Made by a program: the position numbers and the translations under genes. This document shows positions 23,138 through 32,604 of a stretch of DNA of 53,134 bases, in pieces; the first letter of the stretch is position 1; the number at the start of each line of letters is the position of its first letter. The DNA is from Hymenobacter lapidarius. Lineage in GTDB: Bacteria > Bacteroidota > Bacteroidia > Cytophagales > Hymenobacteraceae. The DNA lies in the NCBI RefSeq assembly GCF_001816145.1, contig NZ_MDZB01000103.1:1-53134 (forward strand), read 5' to 3'. The notes below the pieces were generated by a model, which made no database searches, was not told the origin of the DNA, and was given only the letters and a program-made list of their open reading frames with translations.

Positions 23138-24550
23138 TTAGAAGCCGCTCACATTGAGACGACCGTTGGTGACGCACTTGCCGGTCATCGAAGCCGTAGG
23201 AGTGGCGCTGTTGAGGATGGCTGCCTTGATGGTGGCCGCCGAAGCGCCCGGGTTCTGGGCGGCGTACAGGCCCGCCGCGCCGGTTACGTGCGGGGTCGCC
23301 ATCGACGTACCGTTGTACGACTCGTAGATGCTGAAGGCCGTGCTGGACCAGATAGCCGAACCGGGGGCACCGATATCGACCGAAGTGGCGCCGAAGTTGG
23401 AGAACGAGGACTTGTCCCCGAGCTTGGTGATGGCGGCCACGGCAATGACGTTAGCCGACGTGTAGCTTGACGGGTAACTCGGCGTGGCATCGTTGTCGTC
23501 GCCCACGCCGTCGCTGCCGCCGTTGCCGGCCGCCGCAATAAACAGGATGTTGGCCGTGTTGGCACGGTCAATGGCATCCTTCAGCGCCTGCGAGAAGGCG
23601 CCGCCGCCCCAGGAGTTGTTGCTGGCCACGATGTTCATGCCGTGGCGCGCTTTCAAGTCGTTCAGGTAGTCCACGGCCTTAATGGCGTTGGACAGGCTGC
23701 CGCCGCGGCGGCCCAGGAACTTGCAGGAAATGATGGTGGTGCTCCAGTTCATGCCGACCACGCCCTGGCCGTTATTGGCCTTGGCGCCGATGGTGCCGGC
23801 CACGTGCGTACCGTGGTCGTCGGTGCCGCCGGAGCTGCCGCCGTCGTAAACGGTGTTGTTGTTGCCGTCGAAGTCCCAGCCGTGGATGTCGTCCACGTAG
23901 CCGTTGCCGTCGTTGTCGATGCCGTCAGCCTTGTCAAACGGGTTGGTCCATACCTGACCGTCGAGGTCGGGGTGGGTGAACTGAATGCCCTCATCAATCA
24001 CGCCCATCACCACCGAAGCCGAACCGGTGTGGCCCGCGGCCCAGGCGTTGGCCGCGCCGCTGCCGAACTGGTTGGCCGGCGAGGACGTGGCGCTGTACAT
24101 GCCCCACAGGGAGCCGTCGGTATACTTGGGGTCGGTGGATACGGCCTGGTGGGTGTAGATGTAGTTGGGCTCCACGTACTCCACTTCCTCGCCCTTAAGG
24201 CGGCCAATGGCTTCGGCCGCGGCCAGAGGCGTGCGCACCACCAACACGGCTTCTTTCTCACCCGCCCGTTGCATGGCTTTGGTGAGGATGGTTTCGGCCA
24301 CCTGGCCGTTTACCCGAGACAAGGCAGCATCCCTGGCAGTGGCCGAAGTGCCGGCTTTAAACTTCACCAACACCTCGTTGGCAATATAATTCACACCGGG
24401 CTGACCGTACTGGCTGGCATCGCTGCTCACGGCATTTGTCGTGGGCTCGGGAGCTTCTACACTCTTTTCGCAGCTCGACAAAGCGAAGGCGGAAAACAGG
24501 GCCGCAGCCATTAGGGGTTTGCCAGTTAAGGCGAGGTAGTTCATTTTCAT
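23138..24550 (-). CDS. Subtilisin-like serine peptidase (S8), lipoprotein
   Basis: 470 residues. Lipoprotein signal with lipobox ending FALSSC (Cys near residue 27). An inhibitor I9-like propeptide follows (NEVLVKFKAGTS to EEVEYVEPNYIY), then the S8 catalytic domain. Catalytic Asp is in VMGVIDEGIQFTHPDL, His in DDHGTHVAGTIG, oxyanion Asn in IAAAGNGG and Ser in NGTSMATPHVTGAAGL. The residue after the catalytic Asp is Glu, where Ser or Thr is usual. It ends at the catalytic domain with no T9SS tail. A cell-surface protease is inferred. Its leader is strongly AT-rich. Confidence 0.93.
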   Translation of the reverse strand: MKMNYLALTGKPLMAAALFSAFALSSCEKSVEAPEPTTNAVSSDASQYGQPGVNYIANEVLVKFKAGTSATARDAALSRVNGQVAETILTKAMQRAGEKEAVLVVRTPLAAAEAIGRLKGEEVEYVEPNYIYTHQAVSTDPKYTDGSLWGMYSATSSPANQFGSGAANAWAAGHTGSASVVMGVIDEGIQFTHPDLDGQVWTNPFDKADGIDNDGNGYVDDIHGWDFDGNNNTVYDGGSSGGTDDHGTHVAGTIGAKANNGQGVVGMNWSTTIISCKFLGRRGGSLSNAIKAVDYLNDLKARHGMNIVASNNSWGGGAFSQALKDAIDRANTANILFIAAAGNGGSDGVGDDNDATPSYPSSYTSANVIAVAAITKLGDKSSFSNFGATSVDIGAPGSAIWSSTAFSIYESYNGTSMATPHVTGAAGLYAAQNPGASAATIKAAILNSATPTASMTGKCVTNGRLNVSGF

Positions 24551-24929
24551 AAAAAGAATTTTTTTGGGGTTGACGAAAAAATTTGTGCGTGTGGGTATTG
24601 AAAAGATATTTGCAATGTATGGGTATATCTTTCATATTAATAACATTTTTATCAAAAATGCCCGAATAAATTATTAATTAATCAATTAATTAAATTTAAC
24701 CAAAAAATACTTCAAACCCAACATATTGCAAATAACCCATAAAAAGCTCTCCGCTGAAACAATTCAGCCGGCTTCAAATTAAACCCGCACCACCATTTTT
24801 AGCCTGCTGCAGCAGCGGCTTGATTTATAGCTCAGAATGCCCTGTGATGGCTTTTTGCGACTAGCCCAACCCGCCGAAAACCATTTCATGCGGTGGCTAG
24901 TCTCCATTTTCGCCCGGTGGCCTTGCTTT
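24551..24929. other. AT-rich intergenic region
   Basis: About 230 bp (24551-24780) is far more AT-rich than the rest, with TTAATTAAT runs, and is the leader of the minus-strand protease gene. 24780-24929 follows the end of the hypothetical minus-strand gene. I see no gene, RNA or confident promoter match in it. Confidence 0.5.
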
Positions 24930-25964
24930 CTAGGCGAGCTTGGCCCCGGCTCCCAGCATGAGCCACAGGTTCTGGCGCACGATATCGCCCATCGAGTCGC
25001 ATTTATCAAAGCCTTCGGTGCGGTGGAAGCGGTTGAGCTCGGCTTTGAGCTGGGCCACTTTTTCGAGCGGGGCGAGTTCGTGGCGGCGCATTACGTCGAG
25101 CAGGTCGCGGAGGCGGTGGCGCTCGGCGCGGGCGCGGCGGGCCATCAGAGCGCGCTCTTCGGTTTGGTACTGGCGCAGGGTTTCGGGCTTGAGCAGCGTT
25201 GCGCAGAGGGCCACCACGGCGGCGTTGTCTTTGAAAAACTGCGGCAGGTACATCACCCGCCGGCCTTCGTAGCTCTGCTGGTCGAAGTCGATGGCGCGCA
25301 CGCGGTACTGCTCGTCCTCAAAGTCGGGGGTTACGTCGATGACGTAGTTGTAGGCGCGCATGTCGCCGAGGAGGCGTACGAAGCAGCGCTCGTTGAATTT
25401 CACGAATTCCTTGGCGATGCGCACTTGGTTGATGTGCGGCTGGCTGAGGCGCAGGCGAATAAAATCGTCGCCGGGAATGCCGGCAATGTGCTCTTCAACA
25501 AGGGTATCGCCGTTCACCAGAAAGTTCATGGAATTGGGCGAGAGCAAGTGCTCCAGCTCCAAACCATAGAGGCGCGAGGCATCGGCCCGCTTTACGTAGA
25601 AGTAGTCGTAATTGTCGTTGAACAGATTGACGATGCGCACCCGAAACGGCCGGGAATTGCCAAACTCGCAGTAGTCAATGCGGTCGGCCACGAGGTGCTC
25701 GGTGAAGGACAGGTCGCCGGCCGTTTTCAGCAGCGCGTACACCTGCGTCAGGCCCTGGCTGAGCTCGCGCAGGGTTTGGGGCTCGAAGAATACCGTTTGC
25801 CAGAGGGTATCGCGCCCGGTGCGGTCGAGCAGCGGGAAGGAGTTGCTGAAGTGCCGCAGGTCGTCGTAAGACACCGGCAGCGGGGCCTCACGGTCGTAGG
25901 TGCGCAGGTACTCCCGCAGGGCAGGCGTGATAGGGTACGGCGGCTTTTTGCGGGAGATGTCCAC
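24930..25964 (-). CDS. Conserved-looking protein of unknown function
   Basis: 344 residues, soluble, no signal. It has a mid-region RAYNYVIDVTPDFEDEQYRV followed by RAIDFDQQSYEGRR, which recalls the metal-binding Asp region of kinase-like phosphotransferases (IDFD). An Arg-rich C-terminal helix (RALMARRARAERHRLRDLL) follows. I do not recognise the family, and kinase relatedness is only a suggestion. The start is GTG at 25964, right beside a family D repeat arm that lies between it and the truncated acyl-CoA-binding gene. The frame is intact over its length, with G/C-rich third positions. Confidence 0.75.
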   Translation of the reverse strand: MDISRKKPPYPITPALREYLRTYDREAPLPVSYDDLRHFSNSFPLLDRTGRDTLWQTVFFEPQTLRELSQGLTQVYALLKTAGDLSFTEHLVADRIDYCEFGNSRPFRVRIVNLFNDNYDYFYVKRADASRLYGLELEHLLSPNSMNFLVNGDTLVEEHIAGIPGDDFIRLRLSQPHINQVRIAKEFVKFNERCFVRLLGDMRAYNYVIDVTPDFEDEQYRVRAIDFDQQSYEGRRVMYLPQFFKDNAAVVALCATLLKPETLRQYQTEERALMARRARAERHRLRDLLDVMRRHELAPLEKVAQLKAELNRFHRTEGFDKCDSMGDIVRQNLWLMLGAGAKLA

Positions 25965-25967
25965 AGC

Positions 25968-26016
25968 GGTGAGGTGGTGAAATGGCGAGGTGGTGATAAG
26001 AAAACGTCATGCTCAT
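25968..26016. repeat. Family D repeat, single arm, inside an acyl-CoA-binding gene
   Basis: GGTGAAATGGCGAGGTGGTG matches one arm of the 18186-18272 hairpin, and the adjoining AAAACGTCATGCTCATC resembles the end of family B. It replaces the expected 3' end of the acyl-CoA-binding gene. Confidence 0.7.
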
Positions 26017-26217
26017 CTGGCGTCCGCGCAGTCCGGTCCAGGCGTCGTATTTGGCAATGGCTTTGAAGTCGAAGCCGCCGGGGCGGTCGCCGGTCACGTC
26101 GCCTTCGGTGGCTTGCTTGTAGAGGCCATAGAGCTGCAGCAGCACCGTGTTGGAGGGTTTGGTGGGCAGCTGCTGGGCGCGCTGGCTGGCGGCGTCGAAT
26201 TCTTCCTGGGTGGTCAT
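26017..26217 (-). pseudogene. Acyl-CoA-binding protein, C-terminus lost to a repeat
   Basis: From ATG 26217 the reading (FDAASQRAQQLPTKPSN, LLQLYGLYKQATEGDVTGDR, FDFKAIAKYDAW) is a clear acyl-CoA-binding protein, with the ligand-contacting Tyr and Lys residues of helix 2 and the FDFK..AKYDAW motif. The usual 86-90 residue family continues with a fourth helix. Here, after TGLRG, the frame enters the family D repeat and runs to 25888 with unrelated His/Pro-rich residues, overlapping the next gene. The product would lack helix 4 and may not fold properly. Confidence 0.8.
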
Positions 26218-26289
26218 AGGAAAGGGTGAAATGCTATTGTTTTAAGTGGGGAGCCCCGTTGTACCTTGGCGGCTCACTTAAGCAAACGT

Positions 26290-27583
26290 ATGACGCGCAA
26301 ATTTATTCACACCTGGGCTACGGCCGCGCTTCTGCTCACGGCCCCCGCTGCTTTTGGCCAAAAGACCTACCTGCACTGCGGGCGCCTGCTGGATGTGCGC
26401 AGCGGCAAGCTGCTGAGCCAGCAAACCATTGTGGTAGAAAAGGACCGGATTGTGGCCGTGCAAAGCGGCTACACCGCCGCCGCTGGCACCCAGGACAAGG
26501 TTATTAACCTGACCAACCGCACCGTGCTGCCCGGCCTGATTGACTGCCACGTGCACGTGGAGGGCGAAACCAGCAAAGACAATTTCGTTAAGGATTTCAC
26601 CCAAAACCCCGCCGACGTGGCCTACGAAGCCATTGAACACGTCAACAAAACACTGATGGCGGGCTTTACCACGGTGCGCGACTTGGGCGGCTCGGGCGTG
26701 AACGTGAGCTTGCGCAACGCCATCAACCGCGGGCTGGTGGTGGGGCCGCGCATCGTCACGGCGGGCAAGGCCATTTCGGGCACGGGCGGGCACATGGACC
26801 CCACCAACGGCTACCGCTCCAACCTGATGGGCGTGCCCGGCCCGGCCGAGGGCATCATCAACGGCCCCGACCAGGGCCGGCAGGCGGTACGCGAGCAGTA
26901 CAAGCGCGGCGCCGACCTCATCAAAATAGCTTCCACCGGCGGCGTGCTCTCGGTGGCCAAAGACGGCTCGGCCCCGCAGATGACCGAGCCGAAATCCGGG
27001 CGGTGGTGGAAACCGCCCGCGACCTGGGCCTGGCCGTGGCCTGCCACGCCCACGGCGCCGAGGGGATGAAGCGCGCCATTCGGGCCGGCGTCACCAGCAT
27101 CGAGCACGGCACGCTGATGGACGACGAAACCATGAAGCTGATGAAGAAATACGGCACTTGGTACGTGCCCACCATCACGGCGGGCAAGTCGGTGGCCGAC
27201 TCCGCCAAAATCCCCGGCTATTACCCGGCCCTGGTCACGCCCAAGGCGCTGGCCATCGGCCCCAAGCTGCAGGGCACCTTCGGGCGGCCTACAAGGCCGG
27301 GGTTAAAATTGCGTTCGGCACCGATGCCGCCGTGTTTCGCCACGGCGCAAACGCGCTGGAGTTTGGCTACATGACCGAGGCGGGCATGCCGGCTGCGGAG
27401 GCCATCCGGAGTGCCACGCTGAGCGCTGCCGAGCTGCTGGGCCGCAGCAGCGACCTGGGCACGCTGGAAGTAGGCAAGCTGGCCGACATTGTGGCGGTGG
27501 ATGGCAACCCGCTGCAGGATATTTCGGCCATGATGCGGCCGCGCTTCGTGATGAAGGCCGGGAAGACGTACCGGCAGGAATAA
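26290..27583 (+). pseudogene. Secreted amidohydrolase (imidazolonepropionase/prolidase-like), two frameshifts
   Basis: A signal peptide (FIHTWATAALLLTAPAAFGQ) precedes an amidohydrolase barrel: LPGLIDCHVHVEG (HxH), a metal-bridging Lys in [26 protein letters not shown], and [11 protein letters not shown] with the catalytic Asp. The reading needs three frames. One base is missing near 26990 (MTE-, then [13 protein letters not shown]) and one near 27286 (GTFGR, then [11 protein letters not shown]). Restored, the protein is about 430 residues, normal for the family. Both losses are a single G in G-rich runs, so sequencing error is as likely as decay. Confidence 0.85.
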
Positions 27584-27603
27584 CGCGGCGCTTCGGCGGT
27601 ACG

Positions 27604-27652
27604 GCGGGAGAAGGAACGGGCCTGAACAAAGCCCGTTCCTTCTCCCGCTTTT
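27604..27652 (+). terminator. Strong terminator after the amidohydrolase
   Basis: A perfect 18 bp stem (GCGGGAGAAGGAACGGGC and its complement) with a 9-base loop, followed by TTTT. Confidence 0.93.
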
Positions 27653-27859
27653 GGTTGTGGGTGGGCCTGAATGGCTGCATACTGGCAAACTGATGGCGCA
27701 GCGGCGGCAGTGACGCCTAGCTACGCAGCTATTATTGTATTTCACAGCTAGTTATACCTTAATCCGAATACTACGCGAGGCATTCGCGGTGAATATGAAA
27801 GCCAGTGCCGAACTTTGGCTGGGGCAACTTATTTCCGCCCAAAAATCATTCTATTTTTC

Positions 27860-29040
27860 ATGAAAAAACCCTCTTGCCGCTCTTGCTTGCGGCGCTACTG
27901 CTTGCCCACGGTACTGCCGGCGCCTGGGGTTTCTTTGGCCACCGCACCATTACGCAGGTAGCAGTATATGAGCTGCCCGCGTCGATGCAGGCTTTTTACT
28001 ACCGGCACATGGCCGAAATTGTGCGCCTGAGCACGTCGCCCGACGAGCGCCGCAACACCGACCCCTCCGAAGCGCCCAAGCACTTCATCGACATCGACCA
28101 TTACTCCGAATCCGACCCGTTTGGGCGCATGCCCCGGCAGTACGACAAGGCCGTGGAAAAATTCTCGGCCGACACGCTGAAGAAGTACGGCACCGTGCCG
28201 TGGGTGGTGCTGGAAACGCAGGCCAGCCTCACCGAGGCCTTCCGGATGCGCGACACGGTGGCCATCATCAAGTACTCGGCCGAGCTCAGCCACTACGTGG
28301 GCGATGCCTTTGTGCCACTCCACACCACCATCAACTACGACGGCCAGCTCACCGACCAGAAAGGCCTGCACAGCCTTTGGGAAAGCCAGTTGCCCGAGCG
28401 GTTTATCAACGGCTACAACCTGGTGGGCGAGCCGGCTAAGTACGTGAAGGACCCGCTGGCGGCCATTTGGGGCGTGCTGCAGGAAAGCTTCGGCTTCGTG
28501 GGCGAGACGTTTGACCGCGCCACCAAGATTGAAAAAGTGATGAAGCCCGACGTGCGCTTCACCTTCACGCACCGCAACGGCAAAACGTCGCGTCGCTACT
28601 CCGACGCCTTTGCCGACTCCTACGACAAAGCCGTGGGCGGCATGGTAAACTACCGCCTCAAGGGCGCGCCTACCCTGATTTCATCGCTCTGGCTGACGGC
28701 CTGGCAAGACGGAGGCAAGCCGAACCTCAACGAGCTGATGACACCCAACAAAACCAGCAAGGAGGAGAAGGACAAGCTCAGCAACGAGCTGGCGGCGTGG
28801 AAACGCAACACCCTGAGCAAGGACCAGCTGCTGCTGGCCCAGCAAAAACCCAAGAAGGTAGAAGTGGTCGACGAAATCAAATCGGCCAAGAGCATGGCCG
28901 ACACGCCCGACGAAGCGCCCGAACCAATCCCGGTTCCCGAGGCCACAGAAGCGGCCCCGGCCGTTGACAAGCTCAAGGTGAAGACCAAAGGCAAGGACGG
29001 CATCGAAAAAATCAAGCAGAAGGGCAACGCGCCCGAGTAA
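27860..29040 (+). CDS. Zinc-dependent phospholipase C-like secreted protein
   Basis: About 390 residues. A hydrophobic signal (LLPLLLAALLLAHGTAGA) is followed by a mature start WGFFGHRTITQ, where the N-terminal Trp and His are metal ligands in the zinc phospholipase C/S1-P1 nuclease fold. EAPKHFIDIDHYSE and LSHYVGDAFVPLHTTINYDG supply further His/Asp ligands. A Lys/Glu/Pro-rich tail ends the protein. The natural ATG at 27860 is out of frame by one base: ATG followed by six A, where seven would give MKKTLLPLLL. In the frame as written the first usable codon is TTG 27874. I infer a one-base deletion or sequencing error. Confidence 0.82.
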
Positions 29041-29055
29041 GCGTGCTATTTTTTC

Positions 29056-29134
29056 TTAGCCCGCAGACGGTGCGAAGGAAGGCGCAAAAGCCGCAGAATG
29101 TTCTGCATCTTCCTCCGCACCGTCTGCGGGCTAA
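29056..29134. repeat. 26 bp inverted repeat between phospholipase and cyclophilin genes
   Basis: Arms 29056-29081 and 29109-29134 (TTAGCCCGCAGACGGTGCG...) match with one difference and a 27-base loop. No T run follows on the plus strand; the upstream TTTTTT is on the 5' side. It may terminate antisense transcripts or be a lone repeat element. Confidence 0.8.
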
Positions 29135-29158
29135 AATGCCCAGGATGTACTTTACGCC

Positions 29159-29878
29159 ATGAAACGCCTCGTTTTTCTGCTACTGCTGGCTGCCTGCAAC
29201 CAGGCGCCGCCCGCCACCGCGCCCGCCAAGCCGGCCCGGGAAATCCCCGGCCCCAACCTGGCCAGCCTCACCGACAGCGCCGCGCCCGCCGCGCTGCGGG
29301 CCTACGGGCGCCAGTACCCCGGCTCGGAAGTGCTCATTAAAACGCGCCTGGGCAATATCCGGGTAAAGCTCTACGACGACACGCCCGTGCACAAGGCCAA
29401 CTTCCTGCTGCTGGCCCGCAAGGGCGTGTTCGACGAAACCATGTTCAACCGCGTGGTGAAAGACTTTGCCGTGCAGGGCGGCCAGACCTACGGCGCCCGC
29501 ACCATCCGGCTGAAGCGCTACCGCCTGCCGCCGGAGTTTCGCCCCGACCATTTTCACAAAAAAGGCGCCCTGGGCATGGCCCGCTACGACGACGAGCAAA
29601 ACCCCGGCCGCTTGTCTTCCAACACCGACTTCTACTTCGTGGTGGGCGAAAAGCTCGACCCCAACCAGTCGCAGGCCATGGCCGGCCGCAAGCTCACCCC
29701 GGCCCAGGTAAAAGCCTACGCCACCGTGGGCGGCGTGCCCTCGCTCGACGGCCAATACACCGTATTCGGGGAGATTGTGGAAGGCCAGGACGTGGTCGAC
29801 AAAATTGCCAACGAGCCCGTGGAGCCCGATAAGTGGCCCATCAAAGACATTTCGCTCAAGGTAGAAGTGTTGAAATAG
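29159..29878 (+). CDS. Cyclophilin-type peptidyl-prolyl isomerase, lipoprotein
   Basis: 239 residues. A short lipoprotein signal (VFLLLLAAC, Cys about residue 13), a Pro/Ala linker, then the cyclophilin domain: VKLYDDTPVHKANFLLLARK, FDETMFNRVVKDFAVQGG and later DFYFVVGEKLDP. The middle segment between these is longer than in minimal cyclophilins and Lys/Arg-rich. The domain folds proline-containing proteins, here at the periplasmic or outer-membrane face. There is a BLUF gene downstream on the other strand. Confidence 0.92.
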   Translation: MKRLVFLLLLAACNQAPPATAPAKPAREIPGPNLASLTDSAAPAALRAYGRQYPGSEVLIKTRLGNIRVKLYDDTPVHKANFLLLARKGVFDETMFNRVVKDFAVQGGQTYGARTIRLKRYRLPPEFRPDHFHKKGALGMARYDDEQNPGRLSSNTDFYFVVGEKLDPNQSQAMAGRKLTPAQVKAYATVGGVPSLDGQYTVFGEIVEGQDVVDKIANEPVEPDKWPIKDISLKVEVLK

Positions 29879-29901
29879 GCCTCAGCCCAATGGCCGGCGG
29901 C

Positions 29902-30300
29902 TCAGTCCAGCGGGTCGGACGCCATGAAGGCCTCCAGCAACGGGGCGAGGCTGCTGGCGTGGTTGGGCGCGAAATGTATCTGCTGCACAAACCGGTCGTA
30001 ATCCGCCGATTCCACGGCGCGGAAGCGCATGGACCAGTCGGAAAAAGCCCGGCCCGGCACCGGGCCGTCGGCTATTTTGGTTATGCTGCGGTGCCGCACG
30101 TCGCGGGCAATGGTGGCGAAGAGCGAGCGGATGACTTCGCTGTCTCCTTCCAGTACCTGCAGCACGTTGCCCTCGCTGTAGAGCAGCACGCCGGTCACGC
30201 CCAGACGGGCGTTGGTGGCCCGCCAGTGCCCGAGTTGCCCACGCAGGTTGTCCTCGGTGAGTGGGGCAGTGGCGGTGCTGGTATAAACAAGGTGGTGCAT
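29902..30300 (-). CDS. BLUF-domain blue-light photoreceptor (stand-alone)
   Basis: 132 residues from ATG 30300. The flavin-binding signature is complete: Tyr6 (MHHLVYTS), Asn30 (TNARLGVTGVLLY) and Gln48 (NVLQVLEG). There is no output domain (EAL, GGDEF or cyclase) after the BLUF core; only a helical cap (SLAPLLEAFMASDPLD) remains, so signalling must go through a partner. The frame upstream of 30300 is non-conserved. The partner is not visible in the neighbourhood. Confidence 0.93.
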   Translation of the reverse strand: MHHLVYTSTATAPLTEDNLRGQLGHWRATNARLGVTGVLLYSEGNVLQVLEGDSEVIRSLFATIARDVRHRSITKIADGPVPGRAFSDWSMRFRAVESADYDRFVQQIHFAPNHASSLAPLLEAFMASDPLD

Positions 30301-30382
30301 GCGGCAGGAAACGTAATTAACCATCAAACCTAGGGACACTTGCCGGATTCTGCAACCAGAACGGTGGTGCCGGGCACATAAA

Positions 30383-30411
30383 AAGGCCCGTCCCCAAGGG
30401 GAACGGGCCTT
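30383..30411 (-). terminator. Terminator for the M13 peptidase gene
   Basis: A 13 bp stem (AAGGCCCGTCCCC / GGGGAACGGGCCTT, one bulge). Minus-strand T run follows. It lies 60 bp beyond the M13 stop. Confidence 0.87.
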
Positions 30412-30471
30412 CTTCTATCAAGAGGGAGAACAATTTCTCACCCTTGATTCAATCAGCACTATGCAATAAGC

Positions 30472-32571
30472 TTACCAAATTTTGGCGCGGTCGGCACCGG
30501 AGCGCACCATTTTGTCGCCTTCCTTGCAGCTAAAGGCCTTGTGGAACTCCGGCATGTTCTGCAGCGGGCCGATGGTGCGGTACTGGCCGGGCGAGTGCGG
30601 GTCGGTCTGGATGAGCTGACGCAGGGCCTCGGGCCGGGAGTTGGAACGCCAGATTTGGGCATACGCCAGGAAAAAGCGCTGCTCGGGCGTGAAGCCGTCG
30701 ATGGCTTTGCCAGCCTTCGCCTGCGGGGTTTTCATGAACGCGGCGTAGGCAATGGTCAGGCCGCCGAGGTCGGCCAGGTTTTCGCCCATGGTCAGCTTGC
30801 CGTTCACGTGCACCGAGTCCAGCGGCGAGAAGGCATCGAACTGCTTGCCCACCACGGCGGCTTTGGTCGTGAATTTCTCGGCGTCTTCCTTGGTCCACCA
30901 GTCGCGCAGGTTGCCGTTCGAGTCGTAGTTGCGGCCCGAGTCGTCGAAGCCGTGGGTCATTTCGTGGCCAATCACGGCGCCAATGCCGCCGTAGTTCACC
31001 GCATCATCCGCCTTGGGGTCGTAGAAGGGCGGCTGCAGGATGCCGGCCGGGAACACGATTTCGTTCATCGGCGGGCTGTAGTAGGCATTCACCGTGGGCG
31101 GGGTCATGCCCCACTCGTTGCGGTCAATGGGCTTGCCAAACTTGCCCAGCCGCTCCTTCGACGACCATTCGGCGGTGGCGAAAAGGTTGTTCAGGGCGCT
31201 TTCGCGGCTGATGTTCAGGGCCGAATAGTCCTTCCACTTGTCGGGGTAGCCAATCTTCACCACGAAGGCGTTGAGCTTCTTCAGCGCTTCGGCCTTGGTG
31301 GCAGCGCTCATCCACTCGGTGGCCATGATGCGCTCGGCGTAGGCCACGCGCATGTTTTCCACCATTTGCAGAGCGCGGGCCTTGGCAGCGGGGCTGAAGG
31401 CCTCGTCCACGTAGAGTTGGCCGAAGGCCTCGCCCAGGGCACCGTCGGTGGCGCGCAGGGCGCGCTTCCAGCGGGGCTGCTGCTGCTTGGCGCCGGTCAG
31501 CACTTGCGAGAACTTGAAGCTCTCGTCACCGTAGGCCTTGGGCAGCGCGGCGGTCACGCTGCTCACCAGATTCCAGCGCAGGTACTGCTTCTGGTCGGCA
31601 ATGGGCTCCTCTTTCAGCATGGCGCTTACTTCTTTGAGAAACTCAGGCTGGCCCACAATTACGTCCTTGGCGCTGGCTAAGCCGCTTTCCTTGAGGCGCA
31701 GGGGCAGGTTCAGGTTGGGGTAGTCGGCCGTGGCTTGCTCCACGGTCATCTTGTTGTAGTTGGCGTTGGGGTCGCGCAGGGCCACGCGGGTGCGGGTTAT
31801 TTTGGCCATGCGCGTTTCGAGGCGGGTGACGGCAGCGGCGTTTTTCTCGGCCGTGGCCTGGTCGTCGCCCAGCATCTTAAATAGGTTCACCTGGTACGCC
31901 TGATAGGCGTTGCGGATGGCCTTAGAACGGGCATCATCCTTTAGGTAGTAGTCGCGGTCGGGCAGCGAGAGGCCGCCCTGGCCCATGCGCACGGCGTACT
32001 GGCTGCTGTTTTTGCTGTCCTGGGCCACGCCGAAGCCGTACCAGCCTTTGGCAAAAACCTTGGGGTCGGCGAGGTAGCGCTGGATGCCGGCCAGGTCCTG
32101 GATGGCGTTGATTTGGGCAAGGCGCGGCTGCAGGTACTTCAGGCCGGCTTTTTCGATGGCCATGCTGTCCATCGAAGCGGCGTAGAAGTCGCCCACTTTC
32201 TGGGCGTTGGTGCCGGGCTTGGCCGTGCGGTCGGCGGCCGATTTTTCCAGAATGCGGCGCTGGATGGCCTGGTTGCTATTGCCCAGCTCGTTGAACGAGC
32301 CCCACCGGGTTTCGGCGGCCGGGATGGGGTTGTTTTTCAACCACGTACCGGAGGCGTACTGGAAGAAGTCGTCGCAGGGCATCACCGACTTGTCAATGTT
32401 GGCGATGTTAATGCCAATGCCGGGCTTGCCGGTGCCGGCCGGTGCCACGGTCTTCTGCTTGCCCGCGCTGGACTTTGTTTTCACCTTGGTTTGGGCGTGG
32501 GCCGCGGAGGCCACCAACCCAAGCAGCGCCGCGGAAAAAGCCGCGCGCCGCACAAAAGAGAATTGATACAT
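30472..32571 (-). CDS. M13 family (neprilysin-like) metallopeptidase, copy 1
   Basis: About 699 residues with a signal peptide (FVRRAAFSAALLGLVASAAH). Zinc motif VIGHEMTHGFDD (HExxH) near residue 525. The third ligand Glu is in MGENLADLGGLTIAYAAF. The active-site strand NAYYSPPMNEIVFPAGILQ is conserved, as are the C-terminal CxxGDKM..Trp residues (end AKIW). These secreted endopeptidases cleave small peptides. A close paralogue sits directly upstream; the two probably arose by tandem duplication. Start chosen at ATG 32571. Confidence 0.95.
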   Translation of the reverse strand: MYQFSFVRRAAFSAALLGLVASAAHAQTKVKTKSSAGKQKTVAPAGTGKPGIGINIANIDKSVMPCDDFFQYASGTWLKNNPIPAAETRWGSFNELGNSNQAIQRRILEKSAADRTAKPGTNAQKVGDFYAASMDSMAIEKAGLKYLQPRLAQINAIQDLAGIQRYLADPKVFAKGWYGFGVAQDSKNSSQYAVRMGQGGLSLPDRDYYLKDDARSKAIRNAYQAYQVNLFKMLGDDQATAEKNAAAVTRLETRMAKITRTRVALRDPNANYNKMTVEQATADYPNLNLPLRLKESGLASAKDVIVGQPEFLKEVSAMLKEEPIADQKQYLRWNLVSSVTAALPKAYGDESFKFSQVLTGAKQQQPRWKRALRATDGALGEAFGQLYVDEAFSPAAKARALQMVENMRVAYAERIMATEWMSAATKAEALKKLNAFVVKIGYPDKWKDYSALNISRESALNNLFATAEWSSKERLGKFGKPIDRNEWGMTPPTVNAYYSPPMNEIVFPAGILQPPFYDPKADDAVNYGGIGAVIGHEMTHGFDDSGRNYDSNGNLRDWWTKEDAEKFTTKAAVVGKQFDAFSPLDSVHVNGKLTMGENLADLGGLTIAYAAFMKTPQAKAGKAIDGFTPEQRFFLAYAQIWRSNSRPEALRQLIQTDPHSPGQYRTIGPLQNMPEFHKAFSCKEGDKMVRSGADRAKIW

Positions 32572-32604
32572 AAGTGAATGGGATGAGAGAAATGAAAAAA
32601 GAAA

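Noticed and set aside
24837..26066. 409-residue plus-strand ORF
   Set aside because: Antisense to the 24930-25964 gene, which has better codon use and an intact frame.
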